64,000 nucleotides of DNA from Cercis canadensis (lineage: Eukaryota > Streptophyta > Magnoliopsida > Fabales > Fabaceae), in the NCBI GenBank assembly GCA_003255065.1, contig QAOA01003028.1:62001-126000 (forward strand), given 5' to 3'. Positions 12,501 to 25,959 of the stretch are shown piece by piece. The notes beneath the pieces are model-generated. The model did not search any database and was not told the DNA's origin. It saw only the letters and a program-made list of their open reading frames with translations. The translations under genes were made by a program, and so were the position numbers. Positions within the stretch are counted from its first letter, which is position 1. Every line of letters begins with the position of its first letter.

Positions 12501-13677
12501 ACACTTATAATTCCTAATGATTACTAATCAGGATTCAATTAATATTGGAACTAAAAATCTAGGCAACCACTCTATATCACTAAGTCCAGATTAATTTGAG
12601 AAACGAATTGGCCAAGTTAACCATAAAATAAAGACCTTCAAAATATGATATCAATTTGATTACTGTAATGAACTCAATCAACCGATTTAAATTCATATAA
12701 CACATGCAATTAAAATATCATTCAATCACATGAAGATGAGAAGAAGTAGTCAATCAAATTGTATTAAATCAAACCCGGATTAAAACATAAGAACTTTGGA
12801 TTAGCAAGTCTGGTTCCTCTTGAGTCGATTACAGAAGTACTTAGCCCTCCATGAAAGACTTAAACACAAAGCAAGGTCTAAACTCGAACTCAGAAACAGG
12901 AGGCAATAGCTTCTGATGATAATATGGTGATGTCCTATTTTTCTCAACACTTAAGAATAAATACTAGCTGGCTGCCTCCTCTAGGTTTCCTAATTACAAA
13001 ATAAACCTAGTTTCCTAAACCTATAATGGTAAAAACGTGATTAAATCCTACTGACATGTGTGCTGGCCCAAATAGCAAATTTTGGGCCAATAAACAAGTA
13101 CTGGTCCAATAGGCAGGCCCACGAAATGGAATAAGTTTATGCTGGGCGGATGCAGAAAATCTGGACTGCTTGAATACGAATTTCAATTGTCCAGACATGA
13201 GAATCACCTTCTGGGCTCTTTATATGAAATGTAGAATTTTCTATAAGCTTTCCTACGAAACTAGAATTGCATCAATTGAACATTTGCAGCTCAAGATATA
13301 ATGAAAAATACAAGCAGTGCCAGAAATCAATAATTATGCAATTAAAGTCTAAAAGCACCAATAAACACACACTAAAAGTCTAAGTATAAGGGAAACAAAT
13401 AGTGTAAAATAATGTCTTATCAGGTGGTGTCATCCTGCAGAGGCAATGGAGCTGGCTAGTAGAAAATGCCAAAGGTTGTTTATGCTGCACTTTAATTTCT
13501 TTTGTCATTTTTTGGACAATATCTTTTACTTTGAAAAAATAGAAAATATACTCTGTAACCAAATTGATTTGTATTTTTTCTTTCTGATTTTGTTTTTTTT
13601 TTTTTCTAATATTTGGGACATTTGAATAAGAATTAGAAAAACCAATATACCCATAAGTGCAAATTTGGGTATCAACA
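9512..13677 (-). repeat. 3' LTR of the Ogre-like element, carrying a solo-LTR insertion
   Basis: This copy is homologous to 37873-40883 along its length. Its extra ~1.24 kb is the Athila-type solo LTR at 12186-13422. A degenerate internal repeat recurs around CCAGTACCTCTGGC-like motifs near 9858, 10018, 10215 and 10435. The right part is rich in TCTCTCTCTAA pyrimidine blocks. The single N at 10907 lies in an A-run here. Confidence 0.85.
12186..13422 (-). mobile_element. Solo LTR, Athila-type, inserted in the Ogre-like 3' LTR
   Basis: The insert begins TGACGGGTGCCG and ends CTTATCA. It is absent from the partner LTR at the matching place (near 40622). Flanks GTTGG (12181-12185) and GGTGG (13423-13427) form a 5-bp target-site duplication with one mismatch; the empty site in the partner reads GGTGG. 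Its sense (minus) start, TGATAAGACATT, resembles the start of the nested Athila LTR. No internal region is present, as expected after LTR-LTR recombination. Confidence 0.8.
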
Positions 13678-13692
13678 GCTGCCCCCCTTTGC
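13678..13692 (-). other. Polypurine tract of the Ogre-like element
   Basis: On the minus strand GCAAAGGGGGGCAGC directly precedes the 3' LTR start (TGTTGATACCC). This is the expected place and composition for the plus-strand primer of an LTR retrotransposon. Confidence 0.7.
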
Positions 13693-13828
13693 TCATCTAT
13701 TTATGAATAAATGATAGGCAAAGGAGTTAATTCAACACGAGGCATGAAATAAAGGTTTCGGGAAATAAAAGCAAGTACTTAAACAAGTTAAGCATAACTA
13801 AACATTAAACATAGAAAAATCAAAAGAA

Positions 13829-14431
13829 GACCTAGACCGGCTAGGCTTGATCCAACCAAACTAGATTTGATTTAACAACAGGAAAAATAAACAAAGACCC
13901 AGGGTATCCGGGCTCGACCTAACAAAACTGGATTTGATTTAACAACAATAAAATTAAACTATGACCTAGAAAAGCTAGGCTCAACCCAGCCAAGCTAGAT
14001 TCAATTTAACATCAAGAAAAATAAACAATGACCTAGGGTATCCAGGCTCGACCTAGCTAAGTTGGATTCAATTTAAAAATGGGAAAATTATACAATGACC
14101 CTGGATATTCGGGTTTGATCCAACCGAGTTGGATTTGATTTGACAACAGAAAAAATAAACAAATACCCAGGGAATCCGGGCTCGACCCAGCTAAGCTAGA
14201 TTGGATTTAACAATAAGAAAAATAAATGATAACCCAGGGTATCCGGGCTCGACCTAGCTAAACTGGATTCGATTTAACGGCGATAAACATAAATTATAAC
14301 CTAGTCAGGCTAGGCTCGATTTAGACTGGCTAGATTCAATTTAATGGCAAGAAAAATAAACGGTGACCTAGTCAAACTAGGCTCGATCCAGACTGGCTGA
14401 ATTTGATTTAACAATGAGAAAAATAAATGAG
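13829..14431 (-). repeat. 67-bp satellite-like tandem repeat, nine units, in the Ogre-like 3' UTR
   Basis: Units start at 13829, 13896, 13963, 14030, 14097, 14164, 14231, 14298 and 14365, with an exact period of 67 bp. Each unit has a GACCTAG- or GACCCAGG-like start, a central GGCTCGACC-like block, a TGGATTTGATTTAAC-like block and an A-rich end. The array lies between integrase and the 3' LTR. Tandem arrays in this position are known for Tat/Ogre elements and have been proposed as a source of genomic satellites. Confidence 0.9.
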
Positions 14432-15216
14432 TGATGGAGATGATATGCAATGCATGCTCCATGTATGTCAATTTACATGTTAAATTTAAGAAACATTTTG
14501 GTATTCAGAAAATTTTCTTTTTACTTCTTTGACCCCGAAAGACTAGTTCAGACAATGTCAAAGACGAACAGCAAAATCTTAGCCATCGGTAAAAAGATGA
14601 AGCTCACTAGGATCCATATTTTTCACTTATGAGATGGAATAATGACCAATAGTATTACTCTTGAGATAACTCCTCTTCTATAAGGTCAATCTTTTGCTCA
14701 ACTGATATATATTTGGGAATTCAGTGTACTTCCTACAATCTTTTGAATTTTTGCCTTTTTACATCTTGATACGCTTAGACAAAGTTAACATGTGCTTCTT
14801 ATTTCAGTATATAATCATCATGAAAATGCATATTCAAATCACAAACAGGTTATAATCAGACAAAATAGTCATAGACCAAGTGGGAAAAGATTCTTATTCA
14901 ATTGGAAAAAGCAAAATAAGGACATTATGAATGGAATTCACCAACTAAAAGAAGGTAGAATAAGATTTTCAATCATTCTAGTGATAATCTTTAAGATGTA
15001 CAGCGTCAACTACCCTAGTATATGATTCTGAATACCCCCATAATTGCCTCTTCTTAACCCATTTGCGTACTGGATTACTTCCTCAAATTTCTCATTCTTG
15101 TGAAAACTTTCATCATATTCAATGGCAATGTTGCTCTATTTTTTTTTTTTTTTGAAGAATGAAAGATGGTACAAAACCACTTTACTGATCGAATGAAAGA
15201 AATACAAGCATGCCTT

Positions 15217-16484
15217 TTATGCATAGTATTTTTTGACTACATCTGAGTTTGCAAGAAGTGGTAATTCTTCTCCATCCATCTTAGCAAGGATCAATGCTCC
15301 TCCAGAGAAAGTTCGCTTCACCACATAAGGTCCTTCATAGTTCGGAGTCCATTTTCCATGGTGATCCTTTTGAATTGGTAACCTTTTTTTCAATACCAAA
15401 TCTCCTTCTTGGAATTGACGCAGTCATACTTTTTTAGCGAGAGCCCTCATCATCCTTTTTTGATAGAGTTGGCTATGACACAATGCAACTAGTTCTTTTC
15501 CTTAAATAAGGTTCAGTTGATCATATCGCACCCGAGTCCATTTGGCTTTTTCTAGTTCTGCCTCTATGATCACTCTTAGGGAAGGGATTTCCACCTCAAT
15601 TGGAAGTATAGCTTCCATCCCATAAACTAATGAAAAAGGAGTAGCTCCCGTAGAAGTGAAGACAAATGTACGATAGGCATGAAGAGCAAAAGGAAGAATT
15701 TCATGCCAATCTTTGTATGTTAAGGTCATCTTTCAGATGATTCTCTTTATGTTCTTGTTGACCGCCTCAACTGCTCCATTCATTTTCGGACAATATGGGG
15801 AAGAATTATGATGCCTTATCTTGAATTCTTAGCATAGCTCCATCATCAATTTGTTGCATTATTTGTAATAATCCTCTAAGGAATATTGTAGTAGCAAATC
15901 AACTCATTCTTGATGAATTTAAGCACCACCCCTTTTGTCACATGAGCATAAGAAGCAGCTTCAACCCATTTTGTAAAGTAATCGATGACAACCAAGATGA
16001 AGCGATGTCCATTAGAGGCTTTCGGTTCGATCGGGCCTATAACATTCATGCCCCACATCAAGAATGGCCATGGTGCCAATAAGACATTTAGAGGTATGGG
16101 CGGTGTATGGATCTTATCAGCATATATTTGACATATGTGGCATTTTCTCACATAATTGATGCAATCAGATTCCATTGTCAACCAATAATACCCCGCCCTT
16201 AATATCTTTTTTGCCATGGCATGCCCATTTGCATGTATTCCACAAATACCCTCATGCACATCTTCAATGATCCTCTTTGCCTCTGGTATGTCAACATATC
16301 TCAGAAGCATTGTATCATAATTTCTTTTGTATAATACATCCTCATTTAGGAAGAAAATTATTGCCAATCTCCTTATGGTTCTTTTGTCATTTTCTGAGGC
16401 ACTGGGTGGGTATTCCCTGCTTTTAATGAAAGATTTAATATCTTGATACCATGGTTTCTCGTCAGGTTCTTCTTCCATCATCAA
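15217..16484 (-). mobile_element. Integrase region of the Ogre-like element
   Basis: Read on the minus strand, a zinc-binding HHCC region (with HICQIYADKIH) is followed by core-domain text (WGMNVIGPIEPKASNGHRFI, DYFTKWVEA). Near 15.5-15.7 kb comes the gypsy-type AYRTFVFTSTGATPFSLVYG block, and near 15.2-15.4 kb the C-terminal GPYVVKR block. The region is broken. Confidence 0.8.
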
Positions 16485-16502
16485 GCAATATGTTGGGCAA
16501 TC

Positions 16503-17045
16503 TCATCTAGTCATCTTTATGAATGACATTTCTTTATCATTATTAATCTTGAACATCGAAGACAAGGTTGCAAGTGCATCAACCAATTGATTATTTTCTC
16601 GAGGAATATGCCAAAAGGTAATCTCCTCAAATTGCTCGGACAATTCTAGTAGGTAGTCATGGTATGGGATAAGTTTGGAATCTCGAGTCTCCCATTCCTC
16701 TTTCAGTTGATTGATCACCAAAGCTGAATCTCCATATACTTCTAAAATTCTTGCTTTTGATTCTATTGCTGCTTGTATTCCCATAGTGCATGCTTCGTGC
16801 TCAGCTTTATTATTTGTGCAGTCAAAATATAGCCTAGCAGTAATCGGGATAAGCTTTTCTTCAGGAGAGATTAGCACAGCACCGATTCCATGCCCTAATG
16901 CATTGGAGGCTCCATCAAATAGCAAACTCCACTTCTTGCCCCTTAACGTCTTTGCATCTTTGAATAATGACATTATATCTTCATCTGAAAAATCGCATTG
17001 CATCGACCAGTAGCTTTCTATAGGTTGGTTAGCTAAGTAGTCCAA
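16503..17045 (-). mobile_element. Second (archaeal-type) RNase H of the Ogre-like element
   Basis: The translated region carries LLFDGASNALGHGIG, then NNKAEHEA, then VYGDSALVI and a closing ENNQLVDALA. These are the ordered D, E, D and D positions of an RNase H fold. It lies between the RT-linked RNase H and integrase, the place where Tat-lineage elements carry their additional RNase H. Confidence 0.8.
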
Positions 17046-17399
17046 AAGTGCGCTTCCTTTTATTGCTTTTTGGGTGACATAAATGATGTCATATTCAGAT
17101 AAAAGAACTTGTCATCGTGCGATTCTTCTTGTGAAAGCTAGTTTTTCAAAGATATATTTGATTGGATCCATTTTAGACATTAGCCGAGTTGTGTAATACA
17201 ACATATATTGTCGCAAACGATGAGCCGCTCAAGCCAGAGCACAACATGTGCGTTCTAACAATGAGTATTTGGCCTCTAAATTCGTGAACTTTTTGCTCAA
17301 GTAGTAAATGACATGTTTTTTTCTCCCTAATTCATCATGTTGCCCCAGTTCACAACCTATTGATTCTTCAAGCACCGTTAGATACATAATGAGAGGTCT

Positions 17400-18826
17400 T
17401 GATGAGCTGCCGAGGCTCCTCAAATTAGTTAATGTTTAAGGTCGGTTCCTAAGCTATTTGTAGCAAAGGGCAGCCCTAAGTCGAACCTAAGGATTGTTCT
17501 ATTTGGTGAATCATATGGAGAAGCATATAAACAGGGGGGTTGTGTTTGTTTATGTGATTAACGAAAATTAATTGAAAGTGGTAGAGTTTTAGAGAAAGCA
17601 ACCAATCCAAGTCTTAACTAGTTCTGATTTTGATCCATCCTTGATTTCCAAGGATCCATTTAATTGTTAACCATGTTATTGGCCTTTAAAACATCTCAAG
17701 AAGCCTCTCAATGTTCTATGGATGTCTACTGGTTAAGCAACCAGAATTCGGTTCAACAAGGGACTAAATGAATTAAGCAAACATTCAAGTCCAGTTTAAC
17801 CTAAGTCCTGAATCCAGCCAAGGTAATTAATCCGTCCAAGCTTAGAACCATTAATTAACCATACAATCCTCTTTTATCACATGCAAACAGAATATGAACA
17901 CATGAATAATCCAATCCGAATTAAGCAATTCAAACAGAATATTTCAGAGGATTGAAAGAACTTGATTAACAACTAAAATGAAGAACAACAACACATAATC
18001 TCAAAATCAATAATCAGAATAGCAAAACCTGGATTGATATGATGAATTAGCCCTCCATGAACAAGAAGAGCTGAGTTCTTACAAAATATCTAAGAGAAAA
18101 CTTAGAGACTAAGGAAAGAGTAAAAGCTGTCTAAAAATATCTAATGACTTGATTCTGAATTTCGGCTGCCCCCTCTTGCTGATATAGACCTCCAAATTTA
18201 CATGCACACCCAAATTGCCCTTAGGGCACACTTGTTCCCATGGGCCTTAGCTTCAATTGGGCTTTGGTTTGGGCCCATTTGGACTTGTCATGAGGAAGTT
18301 AGGCCCATTTAAGTGGCAAAAGGTGTCTGGAACCGTCAGCTAACTTGCACAGCAAATAAGACCATCTTCCACATAAAATATGGTGAACCGGTCTTCATAT
18401 CAATTGAAGCTCTGTCTGTTAGCTTTCCAATGGTACCAGTTTCAGGTCCATATGACATCCACAACTCAAGTTATGACCCAAATACTGCATGTAGGTCAGG
18501 ATCCTGCGACAGCATGTCTTCTCTGGCTTCCAGGCTGCATATGACCTTCTGAACGTCCGAATTAGCTTTGGAGCCCTGAAAGAAAGTTGTAGACAATTCT
18601 CTCAGCTTTCCAACAAGGTATGACTCGGAATTTTTAGACATCCAGAACTCAAGATATGCCTGAAACACAGAGACAGCATATAATGCCCAGTATTGCTGGA
18701 AATTGCAATTAAGCATAAATGGATCCTAAGTCATGAAATGAGGTCTAAGTCTATGCAATTCAGCCCGAAAGAGGTTTAAAAGACTAAGTATGAGGAATAA
18801 CTATTGTATAAAAAGTGTGTTCATCA
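17400..18826 (-). repeat. 3' LTR of the nested Athila-type element
   Basis: This is the partner of 26640-28066, of equal length and about 98.7% identical by eye count. Its left edge abuts GGTCT of the target-site duplication, and its right edge abuts the purine tract. Confidence 0.9.
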
Positions 18827-18842
18827 AATTCCCCCACACTTA
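18827..18842 (-). other. Polypurine tract of the nested Athila-type element
   Basis: Minus-strand AAGTGTGGGGGAATT lies immediately before the 3' LTR. Both place and composition fit the plus-strand primer. Confidence 0.7.
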
Positions 18843-20347
18843 GCTTTTGCACGTCTCGGGCAAACTAAAATTCCAAAACTAAGAAAAGCAAGAACAAGGA
18901 AACAAAAACAAATTTAACAACTAAAGGATCACCTCCCAATGATATTTAAGATATGTAGAAGTTCATACCACAAGTAAGATGAGCAATTAAAGATTCAAGG
19001 AACTCATAGCATTCATGAAATAAAATTTCTTCTCATCCAAAATCAACAAACAAGGCAGTTTCAATTGGAAAGCATAAGTCAAGAATGATAGATCCTCACA
19101 AGATACACTCTCAATCCCTCAAGTGTTTAGAAATTAGGTACTCCACTCAATCAAACTCATGAAGAGATGCACTACCATAAGCTTGCTTATCTTCTATTTC
19201 TCCACTACTCAAACAAATGCACACACAAATCAAGAGGACTTTATTTAAGGTTGTAATAAGGCCAAGGTAAAGGTAAAGGAATGAAGCAAAATGGATATCA
19301 CAAGGTAAAACTCAAAGAGAATAAAAGAACATTGGAGAGGAACTCAAATGACAAGCATTAAATTCCAAGTGTGTAAAGCATATTCTCCTTCTGTGCACAT
19401 ATTCCTTTTCCTTTTCTTTTCCTTTTTCACAATTCTGATTTTTTTTTTTTTTTTTTTTTTTTTCAGAACCAATTGGCTCTTTTTTTTTTTTCTTTCTTTC
19501 TTTGACATAATACTTTGCACATTAGGATTCACAACCTCCACACTTGTACTATTAATTACCCACAAGCATAAGAGCTCCTCTAAGACAATGAACCAATGCT
19601 CTCCCATTCCCTAAGGTAAGGTAACAACATGGTATTTTGTACATAGGCATATAATGAGCTAATATCAAAGATAGGCAAATAGGCTCAATAGGGGTAATCA
19701 AAGGGAAATAATACAAGGTTGGCTATTTGGCAAAAGTGGCTAAATCAAGAAAGAATGCCTCAATCATGTTCATGTATGCAAATGAAAATGTAGCCTCAAA
19801 AAGAATCAAGCAAGTTCTAGAGTTAACAAATTTCATGAGTGAAATCACACAAGAAGGAAAAAGAATGGCATAAATGCCAAATCCATTCATCAAAAGGCTC
19901 AAAACTCACAAGGCATGTATCTATCAAACTTAATCATCAATCCAACATCTAAAACCAAGCATGTGAAATTAAGGATGGAAAACAAGTTATTCAATCATGC
20001 TATGAACCTTGAAATGTAATTACTTTAAACTTACAACTTTACAATTTCTATAACATCATTGGAGGGTAATTAAAACAGAAAAATGCAAGAACAATAAATA
20101 GAAAAAATTAAAACAGAAAACAACAATCCAACAGAAATAGTAAAGTAATCAACTAAACTAATCAACTAACCTAATCAACTAAACAGAAAACAATAAAGCA
20201 GCTAAACTATACAAAGATCCCTCCCCCACACTTAAATTTTACATTGTCCTCAATGTAAAAACTTCAAAAAGTATCAACAGATGACAAGTAATAACAAGCA
20301 GTCACATAAGGACAAGTAAAGTAAAAGAGAGAGAAGAAACATCCTTA
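18843..20347 (-). other. 3' untranslated region of the nested Athila-type element
   Basis: This AT-rich stretch between integrase and the purine tract has no recognisable domain. It contains long T runs near 19441-19463 and 19480-19500. Noncoding stretches, and in some members a third ORF, occur here in Athila elements; none is recognised in this copy. Confidence 0.5.
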
Positions 20348-21500
20348 TCAGGGGAGGTAGATGGCATCGTGCAAGTGGACCTCCTCCACTGTGTCCTCCT
20401 GAGCGCCCTCATAAAATGGCTTGAGGCGATGCCCGTTCACCTTGAAAGCCTTGCTGGTGGACTCACTCGCTATCTCCACTGCACCATAAGGGAAGACCTT
20501 GGTGATAATAAACGGGCCAAGCCACCGAGAACGGAGCTTGCCAGGCATGAGCTTTAAGCGACAGTTATACAGGAGAACTTTCTGGCCAGCAGAGAACTCC
20601 TTCCTCAGCACCATGTTATCATGGAACCGCTTGGTCTTTTCTTTGTAAAGGCGGGAGCTCTCATAAGCATCCAAACGAAGCTCCTCAAGCTCTTGGAGGT
20701 GAAGCTTTCTCTGGGACCCGGCTTGACTCAAATCAAGGTTGCACTGCTTGACCGCCCAATAGGCCTTGTGCTCAAGCTCCACTGGAAGGTGGCAGACTTT
20801 GCCAAAAACTATCCGGTAGGGAGACATCCCAATAGGTGTCTTGAAAGCAGTCCGGTATGCCCATAGAGCATCCTCAAGTCGCAAACTCCAATCCTTCCGA
20901 CTAGGTTAGATAGTCTTCTCCAAGATACGCTTGATTTCCCTGTTGGAGACTTCAGCTTGCCCATTGGTCTGAGGGTGGTAAGGAGTGGAAACCTTATGCA
21001 TGACGCCATATTTCTTCATTAAAGCCGCCATGGTCCGGTTGCAGAAATGCGAACCCTGATCACTGATGATGGCCCTAGGAATGCCAAATCTGCAGAAAAT
21101 GTTTGATCTAACAAAATCCACAACAACTTTAGAATCATCAGTACGGGTGGCTTTCGCCTCCACCCACTTAGACACATAGTCCACAGCAAGTAAAATGTAA
21201 ACAAAACCAAAAGAAACAGGAAAAGGACCCATAAAGTCAATACCCCAGATATCAAAAATCTCACAGAATAACAAAGGCTGTTGGGGCATCTCATGCCTAT
21301 GGGAAATGTTCCCGGTTCTCTGACATTATTCACAAGATTTACAAAATATATGTGCATCCCTAAATAAAGTGACCCAATACAATCCAGAGTCTAAGACCTT
21401 CCTAGCTGTACGTTGAGGACCAAAATGTCCACCACATGCAAAAGTATGGCAAAAGCTAAGAACAGACTGAAACTCATTATCAGGCACACATCTCCTAATA
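20348..21500 (-). mobile_element. Integrase region of the nested Athila-type element
   Basis: The HHCC zinc-binding part ([18 protein letters not shown], then FCKSC) lies near 21.3-21.5 kb. The catalytic core lies at about 20.9-21.3 kb ([13 protein letters not shown], then [11 protein letters not shown], then [18 protein letters not shown]). The C-terminal part lies at 20.35-20.88 kb ([20 protein letters not shown], then [12 protein letters not shown]). This order is that of gypsy integrases. Confidence 0.85.
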
Positions 21501-22915
21501 ATTTGATCACTACAAAATTTCCAGAGATAGGGATCATCCCACACATAATATTTTGCCTCACTCTTTAGCTTGTCAATTTGGGCACGTGTGAGGTGGGAGG
21601 GCAAAGCATGGGCAGCTAAATAATTAACAAGGTCTGCATACCATGGAAACTCACCATGCAGCCCGAATAGCTGCTCGTCAGGAAAGAAATCCTGAATGGG
21701 CAGTAGATCAGGATCTCGCTCTATGTGGCTGAGGTGGTCAGCAACCAGGTTCTCAGCTCCACTCTTGTCGCGGATCTCCACATCAAACTCTTGAAGCAGC
21801 AACATCCACCTAATCAGTCGTGGCTTGGCATCCGGTTTCTTCAAGAGATACTTCAGAGCTGTATGATCGGAAAACACCACAACCTTCGAATCTATCAAAT
21901 AAGACCTGAACTTATCTAATGCAAAAACAATAGATAGAAGTTCTTTTTCAGTGGTGGTGTAATTCGCTTGAGCATCATCCAGAGTTCTCGAAGCATAATA
22001 GACCACATGAGTAACTTTGGCCACACGCTGCGCTAAGACATCTCCCAAGGCATAGTTCGAAGCGTCGCACATCAGCTCGAATGGGAGTGTCCAATCAGGT
22101 GGCTGAATGACAGGGGTACTGGTGAGAGCTAGCTTTAGGCGGTTGAAAGCTTCCTTGCACTTCTGGTTGAACAGAAACTCCACATCTTTCTGCAGAAGGC
22201 TAGACAGCGGAATGGCTATCTTGCTGAAGTCTCTGATAAAGCGCCGGTAGAAACCTGCATGTCCAAGAAATGATCGCACTTCCCGCACGCATGTGGGGTA
22301 AGACAAAACAGTTATGACATCTATTTTAGCAGGATCTACCTCAACCCCTTTTCTAGATACTACATGGCCTAAAACTATACCTTGCTCTACCATGAAATGA
22401 CATTTTTCAAAATTTAAGACAAGGTTAGTCTCAATGCAGCGATGTAGTACTCTAGCTAGACTACTTAGACAGTCATCAAAAGAAAAACCATAAACAGTAA
22501 AATCATCCATAAACACCTCCATGCACTCCTCTAAAAAATCAGAGAATATACTTACCATGCACCTCTGGAAGGTACCAGGGGCATTGCAAAGGCCGAAAGG
22601 CATCCGCCGGTAAGCAAATGTGCCGAAGGGACAGGTAAAAGTGGTCTTCTCTTGATCCTCCGGTGCTATATGAATCTGGAAGTACCCAGTGTAGCCATCC
22701 AGGAAGCAGTAATGCGATTTCCCAGCTAACCGCTCTAGCATTTGATCGATGAACGGTAAGGGGTAATGATCCTTCCTGGTGGCTTGATTCAGCCTCCTGT
22801 AATCGATGCAGACCCGCCAGCTGTTCTGCACTCGGGTAGCAGCAACTCGTTGTTCTGGTTGGCCACCACTGTCACCCCGGATTTCTTCGGAACGACCTGC
22901 ACTGGGCTCACCCAA
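21500..22915 (-). mobile_element. Reverse transcriptase and RNase H region of the nested Athila-type element
   Basis: The minus-strand translation shows RT motifs in order: [50 protein letters not shown] and MDDFTVYG. RNase H motifs follow ([17 protein letters not shown], then [19 protein letters not shown], then [10 protein letters not shown]). This is the RT-RNase H order of Ty3/gypsy pol. Confidence 0.88.
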
Positions 22916-25900
22916 GTGCTGTCAGAGATAGGATAAATGATGCCAGCTTGCAGAAGCTTGGTCACTTCCTTCTTTACTACATCCAGGATGAGAGGGTTTA
23001 ATCGCCTCTGGGGCTGCCGCACTGGCTTAGCGCCATCTTCAAGTAATATGCAATGCATGCATGTAGATGGACTAATGCCAGGAATATCTGCTAACGTCCA
23101 GCCAATGGCTCGCTTATGCTCTCGCAGAATGCACAACAATCTTTCCTCTTGCTCAGGAAGTAAATTGTTGGCCACAATTACTGGAAGCTGCTCTGCAGAG
23201 GCCAAATACGCATACTTCAGATGCTTAGGCAGAGGCTTCAGCTCTAGCTTGGGTGGCTGCACTGCAGAGGGCAGAAATCTGGGTGGCTGTATGTCAATCT
23301 CTGCATACTGAATCTCCTCCTGAACAGCAGCTGCTGCCTGCTCTGGGGAACCAGAGTTATCATCACGTAAAAATGTGGAGATCTCAGCACAAATATCACA
23401 GCCAGAATCACCGTCACAATCAGTACAAGATTGGCACTGAATAGAATCATCAAAACCAGCCAAATCAGGTAAATCATCACACATATGACGGTAAACATCC
23501 TCAACTAGATCATCAATCACATCAATGTGAAAGACAGCATGCTCATCCATGGGATGCTTCATAGCATCAAAAATGTTGAACTGCACAACAGAATCGCCAA
23601 ACTCCATGGATAGAGTTCCTGCATACACATCAATCTTGGTCCGCGCAGTCTTGAGAAATGGTCTGCCCAGAATGAGTGGAGCCTTGCCAGATTGTGACTG
23701 TCCTTCCATCTCCAGAATGTAGAAATCGGTTGGAAAGATTAGCTCATCAACTCTGACCAACACATCTTCAATCAATCCAGCTGGATAAGCACTGCTCCTG
23801 TTGGCTAGCTGGATCACAACTCCTGTGGCATTCAAGGGTCCAAGCCTGAGGGAACTGAAAACAGACATAGGCATGACATTGATAGAAGCGCCTAGATCTA
23901 GCATGGCATGCTCGAACTTGGAATTGCCTATGACATAGGGGATTGTGAAAGTTCCTGGATCCTTGCACTTCTGAGGCATAGGTTGAATAAGGGCTGAGAC
24001 ATTCTGACTCATGCTAATCCGCTCATTGCCCTTCAGCCTCCTCCTCTGGGTGCACAATTCCTTGAGAAATTTGGCATATCTAGGAATTTGCTTGATAGCA
24101 TCCAGCAAGGGAATGTTAACTTCCACCTTCCTGAATGTCTCCAGAAGCTCTCTATCTTTCTCTGCCTCATCTTGCTTCTTGGACAGAGTAGCTCTCTGTG
24201 GAAAGGGAAGAGCTACTGCAGGCAGCTTGCTTGCAGGTGCAAGGTTGATTGGCGCAGGAACTGCTTGCTCTGCTGGCTGGGACTCACTGGCAGGTTGAGG
24301 CTCGGCTGGCTCTTGCAAGGATTTGCCAGACCTCAATGTGATAGCACTCACATTACCCCCATTTGGGTTGGGAATTGTCTGTGAAGGGAGTTTGCCAGAA
24401 CCCTTGGACTGCAACTGGCTAACTGATGATGCCAATTGTCCAATCTGTGTTTCCAGATTCTGCATGGTGGACTCTGCTCTCTGCTGGAACTGGATGTTGC
24501 TGGTGGCCATCTGCTTCACCAGATCTTCCAATGAAGGCTCAGGTTTGGATGTTGACGGGTTGGCTGGCTGCATAGGCTGCTGCTGGAATGGTGGTCTGTT
24601 TTGTTGAAACTGGCTCTGCCTGGCTGATTGATATTGGTTCTGTTGTTGCCAAGGTTGCATATACTGCTGCTGTTGCTGTGGCTGTTGTTGGGAGGACTGC
24701 TGTTGTGGTGCTGCAGCATTGCCATATCTGAAATTTGGATGATCCCTCCAACCAGGGTTGTAAGTGCTGGAGTACGGATCATATCTAGGCTGCTGCTGCG
24801 ATTGGTATGGGGATTGACCAGGAAAAACACCTGCTGCAGCTACAGAGGGATCCTGAAATCCAGAATCACCATCTTGCAGTGTAGGGCATGCGTCCGTAGG
24901 ATGTGATGGACAAGCAAAAATGCCACACACGCTTGCAGGTTGAGGGGTGGATACTTGTCGCCCCACTGCCAATTGCCTGACCAAGGAGGTCAGTTCATCA
25001 AGTCTGTGCTCCATTCTTTGTTGGTCAGCAAATGATACACCAACTTCATTGACTCCCCTGGTGGAATGAATCATCCGAACACCAAACTGCTGGGAATTCT
25101 CTGCCATATTGGAAATTAAATCTCTGGCAGCAGCAGGTGTTTTATCCACTAATGCTCCTCCACTAGCAGAATCAATGTTACTTCTATCCGAAGGTGACAA
25201 GCCCTCATAGAAATATTGTATCAACAGCTGATCACTTATTTGGTGATGGAGGCAGCTTGAACACAGCTTAGTAAACCTCTCCCAATACTCATGCAATGTC
25301 TCCCCTGGCAGTTGCCTTATGCCGCATATATCTTTCCGAATGACAGCAGTTCTGGAGGCAGGGAAGAACTTGGCCAGAAACAGCTTCTTCATGTCATTCC
25401 AATTCCTGACCGAACCTTGTGACAAGTAAAAGAGCCAGTCTTTAGCTGCATCAGCAAGAGAGAAAGGGAATGCTCTTAACTTGATCTGCTCTTCAGAAAT
25501 TTCTTGTGGCCTCATAGTGGAACAAACCACATGGAATTCCTTCAAATGCTTATGAGGATCTTCACCTGCAAGACCATGAAACTTTGGCAGCAAGTGTATC
25601 AATCCAGACTTTAATTCGAAAGCAGTATTAATTTCTGGATATTGGATCCCTAAAGGTTGGTAAGCAACATCAGGGGTGGCCAATTCCTTAAGAGTTCTAT
25701 CTCTAGGCTGCATGTTATTGTTATTATTTCCAGCCCTATTAGCATTATCAGCTCTATCACCTTCATTAACAACAGGATCAACAATAGGAATAACAATAGG
25801 AGTGCTAGCTTCAGCCATGGTAGGATCTAAATTATCAACAGCTCTATGTGCTCTATTAAGTGTATGTGCTCTATTAAGTGTATGCAAGGTTCTCTCAATT

Positions 25901-25959
25901 TCAAGGTCTACTTCGAGCAATACAAATGGAGAAGACCTAGTCATACACCATACAAACAA
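22916..25959 (-). mobile_element. gag and protease region of the nested Athila-type element
   Basis: A long minus-strand reading frame carries an Athila-type gag (PKFHGLAGEDPHKHLKEF, KKLFLAKFFPASRTA, QLLIQYFYEGLSPSDRS). A Gln-rich low-complexity linker follows around 24.5-24.8 kb. The retropepsin-like segment MLDLGASINVMPMSVF lies near 23.9 kb. Downstream text leads toward RT (CILLEDGAKPVRQPQRRLNP). Confidence 0.85.

Noticed and set aside
13829-14431. Regularly spaced repeats that could suggest a CRISPR array
   Set aside because: The whole 67-bp unit repeats without unique spacers, and the context is a plant retroelement 3' UTR.
18313-18716. Reading frames present twice (also at 27553-27956)
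   Set aside because: They lie in the two LTRs of the nested element and are noncoding there.
19344-19614. Lys- or Phe-rich frames on both strands
   Set aside because: They arise from long T/A runs in the noncoding 3' part of the nested element.
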